From: Cydia pomonella
Lineage: Eukaryota; Arthropoda; Insecta; Lepidoptera; Tortricidae
Reading direction: 5' to 3'
DNA length: 64,000 bases
Assembly (NCBI RefSeq): GCF_033807575.1
Contig: NC_084722.1
Coordinates: 2,846,832-2,910,831, forward strand
Within the stretch, counting starts at the first letter, position 1; the number at the start of each line of letters is the position of its first letter. Under the pieces are notes generated by a model. It was not told the DNA's origin and ran no database searches. It was given only the letters and a program-made list of their open reading frames with translations. Made by a program: the position numbers and the translations under genes. Of this stretch, positions 56,338-64,000 are shown piece after piece.

Positions 56338-56612
56338 GATATTGATGATATTGATCTTATTTGAAAAAATCACTGCTCTAGGTTAAAAATCCAGGGAGGA
56401 ATCAGTCGAGAGCGTTTGTATGGAAAAATCGCAACTAGGAATTCCTCTTAATACCAAAAGGCATTCTCTACCAGTCAACCATTGGGTCAAACAGAGACAT
56501 TTGTGTATGTTGGTGCAGGAAAAAATAATAACAAATAATAATATATGATGTTAGATATAACTATTTTAACTTTTTATAAAGAGCACCTAACTGATTTAAA
56601 TCTTTAGGACAC

Positions 56613-56704
56613 TGAGAGCCTACCGCGAATCCGCTATCACTCTGGCATATTCAAGCGATAGAGGGGCAGTTAACAAAATTCCGATTTTCACGGTAGACCC
56701 TCTG
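56613..56704. mobile_element. Diverged MITE, M8-like
   Basis: TGAGAGCCTACCGCGAATCC at the left and TTTTCACGGTAGACCCTCTG at the right resemble M8 ends. The inside is different. Confidence 0.5.
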
Positions 56705-56811
56705 TCCTATTAAATAGATAGGTATTCGAAAAACTAATCGCAAGTTAATTCTCAGAACAGTTTAAATTCCGTTCTAAAAAAACCCAGACGGCTATCCGTT
56801 ATGTCCTCCGG

Positions 56812-57382
56812 GTTTTTAGGGTTCCGTAGCCAAATGGCAAAAAACGGAACCCTTATAGATTCGATGTCCATCTGTCTGTCCGATTATGTCACAGCCACTT
56901 TTTTCCGAAACTATAAGAGCTATACTGTTCAAACTTGGTAAGTAGATGTATTCTATGAACCGCATTAAGATTTACACAAAAATAGAAAAAAAAAAACAAT
57001 AAATTTTGGGGGTTCCCCATACTTAGAACTGAAAAACAAAAAATCTTTTTTCATCAAACCCATACATGTGGGGTATCTATGCATAGATGCTATGGATAGG
57101 TCTTCAAAAATGATATTGAAGTTTCTAATATCATTTTTTTTCTAAACTGAATAGTTTGCGCGAGAGACACTTCCAAAGTGGTAAAATGTGTGCCCCCCCC
57201 CCCTGTAACTTCTAAAATAAGAGAATGATAAACCTAAAAAAATATATGATGTACATTACCATGAAAACTTCCACCGAAAATTGGTTTGAACGAGATCTAG
57301 TAAGTAGTTTTTTTAATACGCGTCATAAATGGTACGGAACCCTTCATGGGCGAGTCCGACTCGCACGTGGCCGCTTTTTTTA
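56812..57382 (-). repeat. L1-family element, long variant
   Basis: Reverse orientation. It starts TTTTTAGGGTTCCGTAGCCA with AAAAAACGGAACCCTTATAG, includes GGGGGTTCCCCATACTTAGA and a C12 run (57195-57206), and ends GGTACGGAACCCTTCATGGG, GAGTCCGACTCGCACGTGG. About 570 bp. The plus ORF 57225-57422 lies in it and is not a gene. Confidence 0.8.
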
Positions 57383-58440
57383 TTATCTTATTGTTAAACA
57401 GGAATATAATGACCTAATTTAAGGATGTTGGGCGTTGGCCGATGCATTTATAATCGTAATCTGCTACCTATTTTAAACACGAGTATTAAGTAGTTTCTGG
57501 AGATTGTTTATCTTGAGTACACAATTATTAAATTGACACGAGGAATGGTAATATTGACGTGGTATTTACTATCCAGACAGAGACACCTAAATCAATTTAA
57601 AAGTCATTTCAATTTGGTCACTTGAGCGCATGAATGGGAGTTACGAAGTTAAATTTAGAACGAAATTATGAATGGAACGAAATGGCGCCGTAAAAGAGTT
57701 TTCTGTTTCAAAGACGTGTGAATAAAATTATGGAGGAAGCGATAATGTTTACGATATTACGATTGAAAGGCCATCACTAGTTCCTGTGTCTGTGGTTGAC
57801 ATTGGCGTTTTCGCGCCAAAATGAAACGTCAGAACGTGCGAGCAAACTTTTTAAATTTCAATATGCGTATTGCTTCCGAAGCGAATAATGCAAATTGTTT
57901 TTGATTCCAGTTAGTCGTTTGATTTGTTATGCCAATGTCGTAATACTGGCAAGTTATCAGGCAGTAGGTAAGTCAGGATGCATACTATGTAGAAGGTGGT
58001 TTGATGTTATGTTAACTCGATAAAAAACTTTATGTAACTTGAAAACAGTGTGGAATCGATTATATTTTTTTTCTAATAGGATGTTATTATACTTATTAGG
58101 CACATTGTGGTTGTGGTTTATTGAGTTTTTATATATATTTACTCGCAATAAAGTTGCATTGCAATGTCCATTTTGTTTTGCATTTATTTAGCAGGCGTTG
58201 TAATATTATTATTTGTGTTATTATGATTACAGGGACCTTACTGCTGTTCTCAATTAGTCATTGTTTCCGTTTAATTAAAACTAAATTGCTCACTCTTAAC
58301 GCTAACCGGGATCAATTTATTTAACGAAACTAATGACACACACAACAGGAAACGCTGTACATATAAGAGGTGTAGACGCAAGCCGCCTTATATACAATAA
58401 TTAATTCAACACGCATTGCAATATTTGCAATGATCTAACC
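57383..58440 (-). other. Probable start of intron 1 of the host gene
   Basis: Lies just downstream (minus strand) of the splice donor at 58441-58446. AT-rich, no second exon recognised. Small ORFs at 57957-58148 (-) and 58121-58324 (+) are not supported. Confidence 0.5.
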
Positions 58441-58446
58441 ACTTAC
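58441..58446 (-). promoter_or_regulatory. 5' splice donor of the host gene exon
   Basis: The minus strand reads GATGAG|GTAAGTGG, an exact AG|GTAAGT consensus. Reading through it would add only V-S-G before a stop, so the exon most likely ends here in phase 0. Confidence 0.85.
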
Positions 58447-59688
58447 CTCATCTTCTTCGTCTTCGTTGTAATATGGGTCCAGTAGCAAAACGTTTCTCCA
58501 GTAAAGGACGTCTGCGGTGACCGCATATGCATCGTTGTCTGTTAAATTTGCGTACACAGGACTGTCTCTACCGACTCCTTCGGAGCTCGCACTGATGGAA
58601 CAACTCTCTACTTCAACACTGCCGCCACAAGAGCACCCCTCGTCCGTAAAACTGTATCCGTACTCGATCTCCTCGTAAATGTTCTCGTCGGTGGTGATCG
58701 CGTCGCGGACCGGCTCGTAGCCGCCGTCGTCAGGCTTGTCCGGCGTCATGGCGTCGACTGCGCACCTGTCTCCCACCTCGTGCAGCGCGTACACCGAGTA
58801 TTGCGTCGGCGTGAAGTCACTGGCCGTATCGAAAGACAATCGCGATATAGTCGCGTGGTTCTGCGATAACACCCTTCGTAAAATCTCATCGGAATTGTGG
58901 AACCCAGTGGACTGGGACCAGACTGTCGCGTACCTGTCTTTAGAATCGTCAGCGTCGCTACATTCTTTATAACTCCAACATGTACTCTCTGAATCGCTGT
59001 CGCTATCTCGCTTAACCCCATTGTTTACACTAGTCTTTAATTCCATATTGTCGTAACAAGATGAACTAGACGATGGCGTTTTTAACCTAGACCGCCTCGG
59101 CGGGACCGGCGTGCCTTCACCTTGGTAAAAAATAGTGTTTACAACATTCACTTTCTCACACTTAGCCGGCGTGCTAGTAACGAAAGAGACGTCAGATAAA
59201 GTCGATTCACAATCGCTACACTCGTCGCCGTTTGCCTTGGCCTTGGCCACACCGTTTTCTTTCACTGTAACATCACAGTTTTCACTCGGCCCACATATTT
59301 GTACCGGAGTCACTTCAAAACTGTTTCCTACTTCTTTCACTTCGAAACCGTTTTCGAATCCCTCCAAACACTCGTCGAAGATATTTAAAATGCTCAATGA
59401 TACTTCCTGTTCCTCTGGACCTAAGATCTTCTGATATTCGTCTAATTTATAAATCTCTTTTCCTAACTGCGAGAGTATTTCATCAAATGCGCTATCCGGT
59501 GTTGTAGTTGTGGTGGACTCCGAGTCTTCAGAGTCCGATAAATCCGTTTTCACTGTCACTAAAGGATCGTATTCTTCCGTGGAATCGCGTATAGTTGTTA
59601 GCCAAGCGATTATTGGCTGTGCCGTGCTGTCGGCCCGCAGTATTGTCGCGACGGCGTTCGGAATCCAACTCGCGGCCTGACACGCCAT
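58447..59688 (-). CDS. First coding exon of an unidentified signalling-type protein (414 codons)
   Basis: The only long ORF in the window and the only one with host-gene character. ATG at 59688-59686 has a strong context (A at -3, G at +4). The open frame runs to a consensus splice donor, ending in phase 0 after Glu414. The protein starts MACQAASWIPNAVATILRAD. Most of it is acidic and Ser/Thr-rich, so probably disordered (e.g. SDSEDSESTTTTT near 51-63, SSSSS at 206-210). It carries PVPPRRSR (194-201, fits the SH3-ligand pattern PxxPxR), YEPV (324-327), YEEI (338-341, the Src-type SH2 ligand pattern) and YANL (379-382), and ends with a Trp/Leu-rich and acidic segment (VLYWRNVLLLDPYYNEDEED, 394-413). 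No catalytic domain or signal peptide is seen. It could be the N-terminal region of an adaptor or exchange factor; this is inference. CpG-rich coding DNA contrasts with the AT-rich surroundings. Confidence 0.85.
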
Positions 59689-59695
59689 CCTGCAT
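59528..59695 (-). CDS. Overlapping upstream ORF (55 codons)
   Basis: An ATG at 59695-59693, seven bases upstream of the main start, opens a +1-shifted frame that ends at TGA (59530-59528) inside the coding exon. Its context is weak (T at -3) while the main ATG is strong, so ribosomes could bypass it by leaky scanning. If used, it would lower main-frame translation. The peptide itself resembles nothing known and is probably not functional. Confidence 0.45.
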   Translation of the reverse strand: MQDGVSGRELDSERRRDNTAGRQHGTANNRLANNYTRFHGRIRSFSDSENGFIGL

Positions 59696-60120
59696 TGATA
59701 ACCGCTTAATGATTCACTGTTTGTTTACTTATTTCCAGTAACCGTGTGCTTCGCTCGCAGTTACGAGCAGCTCTGTCTTTTGAGACATTTGCACCCGTTA
59801 TCGGTCCGAACGAAACAGCGGAGATCTTTAACCTTACTGATTAGTTATTTTTGCACAAGTTTTATCTCGAAAACACTGAAGATTGGCACAATTTTTAACA
59901 TTTAAATTTAATTACTATTTATCACAAAACTTTTTAACAACCGACAAAATTTAAAAACAAAACGAGTATTATTGAAAAAAATTAATCCATAAACAATTTC
60001 AAAATGTTTCCCGCCTTCCCGTTCGCGGGGTTTCGTTCGAAAATCGAACGAGGCGTCCGCGCGCGCCGCGGCCGGTGCGATAGTGCTGCAATTAATTCAG
60101 AGTCCATGATGTGAGTCGAG
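59696..60120 (-). promoter_or_regulatory. 5' UTR and promoter-proximal region of the host gene
   Basis: A CpG-dense segment (about 60005-60085, CGTCCGCGCGCGCCGCGGCC) lies 320-400 bp upstream of the start codon in otherwise AT-rich DNA. A TCAGT initiator-like site on the minus strand (59836-59840) is a weak candidate for a transcription start. No TATA box is obvious. An intron in the 5' UTR cannot be excluded. Confidence 0.45.
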
Positions 60121-60451
60121 TCTGTGTTGACCGATATTCTACGTTATTTCCGACACGATCCCGCTCGATCTGAAACGGTGTTTCATCCCTATAATTACTC
60201 CGCTCATACGCCGTTGTTTGTATGGGAGCGGCGTGGCGTAACCGCACTAAAAACTAAAAGCAAATGCAGTAGATAAATGAAGCAGATCGGCGCCACGTTA
60301 CCTACATGCACACAGATAGGCAATCATGCAATGCATCAAACGAGAGACCACCGTGGCTGATTCGATGAATGATTGTTTAAATCGAGTTTTCTTTGGGTTT
60401 TTATCACGGGTGTAAATTTATGCGTGTTTCAGCATTACTTTTCAGATCTAA

Positions 60452-60520
60452 CTTAACTCCCTTATAATATCTTATAATATAAGGGAGTTAAGGGAGTTAA
60501 GATAGCATATTATGCTATCT
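60452..60520. repeat. Hairpin cluster
   Basis: CTTAACTCCCTTATA pairs perfectly with TATAAGGGAGTTAAG around 11 nt. The right arm is partly duplicated (GGGAGTTAAGGGAGTTAAG), and a second palindrome, GATAGCATATTATGCTATC, follows. Confidence 0.75.
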
Positions 60521-61629
60521 TTACTACGGATGAGTTATCATCTCATGCATTCATTAAAAACAATAATTTACTCATTAATTTTGTGCATGACGACGATTCT
60601 TATGCATGACTTTCATGAATAAGTAAATTACACAGTAGTTTTTCTTTTATCTGACGTCATAAACTCCACAAAATAAGTGAACTATTTATGACTCACTCGA
60701 ATAGGTAATTAAAAAACCCAGTCCTAACCAACTAAACAAGGAAAAATCGGGTCGCTAAATCCTATTGAAGTTTACAGCAAAACCGAACTCAAACGATGTA
60801 AACCTTTCATGTGGCATTCGGGCTTATGCATGCAACAATTTTAGCTCCCATAATGAATGGGCAAACTCGACATGCATTCCTGTAGATTTACAAAAATAAC
60901 CTATTAATCATTGACGACTTTAACCCATTGCCAAAAAGACCATTTTGGCATAATACAAGCCAAAGGTAAATTGGTAAATTTGCACAACGGACTCGTTCAG
61001 AATGCAGTATTTACACATTGCAAACGTCAAATATAGACTTTAAATTTCGAACCACAGATACGATAATCATTCGCGAGCATTTTGTTACTCTATGGTTTTG
61101 CAATAGTTGTCAATGGACAGTGTTCGTTTTGAAATTACTTTTAATAGCTCTTATATTCAGAATTCGACTTTGGAATTTAAACTCTATATCAGATATCATA
61201 AGATTGTTTATAATAGTGACTTGTTTTATATAGTTTAGGTAAGTATTTTAGATATTGGGTCATAATGTATTGGTGTTGCTAAAAAACTTTTTAAATATGG
61301 CGGACACAAGGAAATGGTGTAAAATGGGTTTCAAACTAATTAACACACAATCTTAGCTGTTGCTAATTAAAGGTTATTAAGGAAAACAATAACATGGTGT
61401 TTACAGATCCACGTTATAAAATAAACTGTTAGTCCACCTAATTATAGTTTCTAAACTTAAGAAGAGGCGATTAGAACAAATAATAAATGTAACTGATAGG
61501 TTAAAAATTATGGAGAAATAATTAAGGTCAATGGGGTGAAGATCGGCGTATACAAATTTTGATTGGGGAGACCGTAATAGGGTAAGAATGCTCTTGTTTG
61601 TGTAACATACTTCACCAGAGCACTCACTC
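60521..61629. other. Gene-free stretch upstream of the host gene
   Basis: AT-rich, no gene or repeat family recognised. Could hold distal regulatory sequence, but nothing specific is visible. Confidence 0.45.
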
Positions 61630-62170
61630 ACTGAGAGTACTGACGGGTATCTTTTCTGGTCATAACACTCTCAACAGACACCTCAAGGCAATGGAAATAA
61701 ATAGAGACGCCTCCTGTCCACACTGTGGTAAGGAGGAGACTAGGGGCCCTTAAACTTAACAGTATTAGTCTAATATTATATTAGTCCACGAACTGTCAAG
61801 TCGTATGGGTTACCATGGCAACACCCTATTATTAGTCTAATAGGTACTGGGGCCCATTTCTCGAACGGTTTTAGTCTAATATTATTAGTGTTTACCATGG
61901 TAACTCATACGATTTGACAGTTCGTGGACTAATAATATTAATCTATTACCGTTGGAGAAATGGGCCACTGTTCGAGAAATGGGCCCCAGCTTACACTTAC
62001 TAGCAGAATGTATCATGTGCGCGCCATTGCGATATAAAACATTCGGTTTACTAGAAGAAAACAAACTAAAGGATGTCGAACTTAAAGATGTCCTTCTGTT
62101 CTGCAGGAAAATAAGGAGACAGTCAGAAAGGAAGGGAGCTTCGCTCCTCCTGCTCTGCCGACCTTCTGTG
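61630..62170 (+). pseudogene. Non-LTR retrotransposon C-terminal relic split by a MITE
   Basis: The left piece (about 61641-61741) reads LTGIFSGHNTLNRHLKAMEI, then NRDASCPHCGKEET. The right piece (from 61988) reads SLHLLAECIMCAPLRYKTFG, then LLEENKLKDVELKDVLLFCR, KIRR. Together they match the T-GH-xxLNxHLxxM...C-xx-C-xxEETxxHLLxEC...LR...F...DvLxFxRxi pattern after the RNase H domain of insect LINEs. The break falls between EET and SLHLL, where 245 bp of MITE DNA sit. Nothing of the RT remains. Confidence 0.8.
61743..61987. mobile_element. Palindromic MITE(s) inserted in the LINE relic
   Basis: Ends GGGGCCC / GGGCCCC. TTAGTCCACGAACTGTCAAG and TTACCATGG are inverted in the right half (CCATGGTAACTCATACGATT, GACAGTTCGTGGACTAATAA). 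Internal end-like motifs (GGGGCCCATTTCTCGAACGG at 61852, GAGAAATGGGCC at 61954) suggest rearrangement or two copies. Confidence 0.75.
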
Positions 62171-62245
62171 ACTTCTGTGAGTGCAGTATACGTAACTACA
62201 AACGAAAGAGTCAGAAGCGACGAAAGCCTTATCTCCTCGCAATAA

Positions 62246-62540
62246 GGCTTATGAATGTCAAGTGTGTAACGTGACACAAAAGTGACTAAGTGTCAATGAG
62301 CCATGTGGCGGGGAAAAGCACTAATTGGTCTACATTGGGCCAATGGGGTACAATTAGCCACGATTAGGGCAATTGACTGAATTGACCGTGGCGCACAGCT
62401 GTCCAGTCTGTCTTGTCGAAATGTCTACATACATACTTATGTACAAAATGTACATACATTATATGACTTAGTCTGAAGATAGTGACCCGATTACTCAATA
62501 TAAGTAATAATCTTTACTGTAAGAACAATGTGAGGCTGTT
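62246..62540. other. Unassigned stretch
   Basis: No gene or repeat recognised between the LINE relic and the next MITE. Confidence 0.45.
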
Positions 62541-62660
62541 AAGGGGCCCACTGATTACCAGTTCGCCGGACGATATCGGCCTGTCAGTTATTCGTAAAAA
62601 CTGACAATCGCGAATACCTAACTGACAGCGTCCGGCGAACTGGTAATCAGTGAGCAGCTT
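62541..62660. mobile_element. Palindromic MITE, family M2
   Basis: AAGGGGCCCACTGATTACCA, GTTCGCCGGACGATATCGGC and the inverted GTCCGGCGAACTGGTAATCA. Same family as 3185-3308, with a short deletion in the right arm. Confidence 0.85.
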
Positions 62661-62707
62661 TAGTAATAAATCTCTTTAACGCGTCATTTTAAGTATAAGC
62701 TACACTT

Positions 62708-62935
62708 TTTAACAGGAATTCTCCCGCGGATGCTTCGGCTGTGGAATGAGCTCCCTGCCAAGGTTTTCTAAAGCGACTACAGTATGGAGTGTTCAAAAAA
62801 GTTCAAAAAAGGAGTGTTCAGGTTTTTTAAAGGGTCGGCAACGCACATGTAACTCCCCTGGAGTTGCAAGCGTCCATAGGCTACGGTAAACGCTTACCAT
62901 CAGGCGGACCGTATGCTTCGTTGCGACCGAAAAAA
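62708..62935 (+). pseudogene. Non-LTR retrotransposon C-terminal and 3'-end fragment
   Basis: Plus strand: LPRMLRLWNELPAKVF-stop, then KKGVFRFFKGSATHM and the CTGGAGTTGCAAGCGTCCAT, ACCATCAGGCGGACCGTATG end. It is the reverse-orientation counterpart of 31390-31640. A GTTCAAAAAA repeat (62791-62810) looks like replication slippage and shifts the frame. Confidence 0.75.
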
Positions 62936-62962
62936 TACTCTATCCAATTCATCGGGTTCTTA

Positions 62963-63111
62963 AGTGCCACCCACTCTTCAGCGTCGGCGTCTAGTCAAAT
63001 CTATGGCTGCTGCTCGACGCAACGTTGGCGCAGCTGCGCAACGACGCCATTTTCCATAGCGCTCACCGGACGCTGACGCTCAAAAGACGCTATTAGTGTA
63101 GGGTGGCTCTT
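62963..63111. mobile_element. Palindromic MITE, family M7
   Basis: AGTGCCACCCACTCTTCAGC at the left and GTGTAGGGTGGCTCTT at the right are inverse ends. The inner GCTCGACGCAACGTTGGCGC, then AGCTGCGCAACGACGCC, is the inverse of the 44484-44634 copy. Confidence 0.85.
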
Positions 63112-63464
63112 ATCTATGAAAATACCTAAACTAATACTGTTCAAGAGAAGGTAAGTCTCAATAATCTCAATATTCACAATTCCACAAAATATCTTTAATA
63201 TGGCAAAATAAAAATCACAAAGAGAACTGTAGGCACTGTAGCTGACGATGACTTTTGACCCGCGTAAAAAAACAAAGATAAGATAGTATTCGCTATGTGC
63301 GATGTAGCGAAGCTGAAAACGATGCTTGCGCTCAACGAAGCAAAAAAAAAACAACATATTATTTCTGGATTTAATACTTCCAATGACATTTAACATCAAT
63401 CCAATTTTGGTCCATTGACATATATCAAAGGACGGGCCTTACGCGTAATAAGAATGGGGCCAGT
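63112..63464. other. Unassigned stretch
   Basis: AT-rich. The minus ORFs (63001-63399, 63195-63389) overlap the MITE and low-complexity sequence and are not supported. Confidence 0.45.
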
Positions 63465-63625
63465 ACAGCGGTGTCACGCACACGAATTCGAGCCAATCGT
63501 GAAGTCTAACGCCACAACGCGATTGGTTGATGAGTTCGCATCACGCGCGCGATTGGTCGCAGCTAGTTGCGTTAGACTGCACGATTGGCTCGAATTCGTG
63601 AGTGACACCACTGAACTAGCACCAT
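63465..63625. mobile_element. Palindromic MITE, family M9
   Basis: CACACGAATTCGAGCCAATC at the left and GATTGGCTCGAATTCGTGAG at the right, with GCGATTGGTTGATGAGTTCG and GCGATTGGTCGCAGCTAGTT around the centre, form a 160-bp foldback. A partial relative is at 8505-8645. The plus ORF across it is not a gene. Confidence 0.85.
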
Positions 63626-64000
63626 TCCTAGTGCCCGTAAGGACGGCTTAGATACATGTCAATGTTTTGATCGCACTTTTGATATTCGTCAGGCAATCTT
63701 GTAGTACGGGGTCACCAAATGGCGGACCTCGGACCGGATCCGGACCGGATACTATTTTTTTATTTATTCAATCAACTCAAGTAGGAACAGACTGCGGTGG
63801 TCATTTTATCTTAAAAACCGGACTCCCGAAGAAACTATTTGGTGTCCCCTGTCGTAGTACATTACACTGTAGATCTGAGATTCTGTGCATAGATGTAGGC
63901 AATAGGAAATAGAATAGAATAGAATATATTCCATTTATTTATTTCTTGTATTTATATGTGCATGTTATGCCAAAAGTTGTCGTTATCACTAGTCTCACTA
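63626..64000. other. Unassigned window end
   Basis: Contains the palindromic GACCGGATCCGGACCGGAT block near 63730 and an (AGAAT)n microsatellite at about 63908-63930. No gene. Confidence 0.5.

Noticed and set aside
58736..59434. Several ORFs of 78-99 aa overlapping the host exon
   Set aside because: Out-of-frame shadows of the 414-codon exon.

Overview
This window looks like intergenic and intronic DNA from a lepidopteran (moth or butterfly) nuclear genome. It is AT-rich and eukaryotic. It is packed with short palindromic DNA elements, a tRNA-derived SINE, and 3' ends of non-LTR retrotransposons of types familiar from Lepidoptera, including GGTTCCGTACC-type elements and the CCCGCCTGATGG 3'-end family. 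No bacterial or viral gene organisation is visible. The species cannot be named from the sequence alone.

Only one convincing host gene is present. It is a minus-strand first coding exon of 414 codons (58447-59688) that ends at a perfect splice donor. A GC-rich upstream region lies near 60000-60110, and an overlapping upstream ORF crosses the start codon. The protein begins with an acidic, Ser/Thr-rich, probably disordered region. It carries tyrosine motifs (YEPV, YEEI, YANL) and a PxxPxR motif, as in signalling adaptors or exchange factors. Later exons must lie at lower coordinates, but none could be recognised here.

Layout. 1-9 kb: SINE and MITE copies, plus a 5'-inverted LINE insertion (4154-4456) flanked by a 12-bp target duplication. 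9-20 kb: MITEs, a 133-bp tandem array (10934-11812), an 822-bp GC-rich TIR element, a tRNA-like sequence inside a larger repeat, and a LINE C-terminal relic with a C2H2 finger that is split by a hAT-type MITE. 20-31 kb: nested palindromic elements and LINE ends. 31.8-35.7 kb: a candidate 3.9-kb hAT-type element with an 8-bp target duplication, into which a LINE relic and a SINE have inserted. 37.7-42.9 kb: two identical 168-bp inverted sequences bracketing an 85-bp satellite array with a 170-bp dimer organisation. 43-57 kb: many MITEs, a 51-bp tandem array, and a recent 0.6-kb tandem duplication. 57-60.5 kb: the host gene start. 60.5-64 kb: a LINE relic split by a MITE, and more foldback elements.

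The retroelement relics are coding remains of several non-LTR families and are all truncated or interrupted. The palindromic elements have no visible transposase and would depend on enzymes encoded elsewhere. The main value of the window is its record of nested insertions with readable target-site duplications. All family labels are from reading the sequence; no database search was run.
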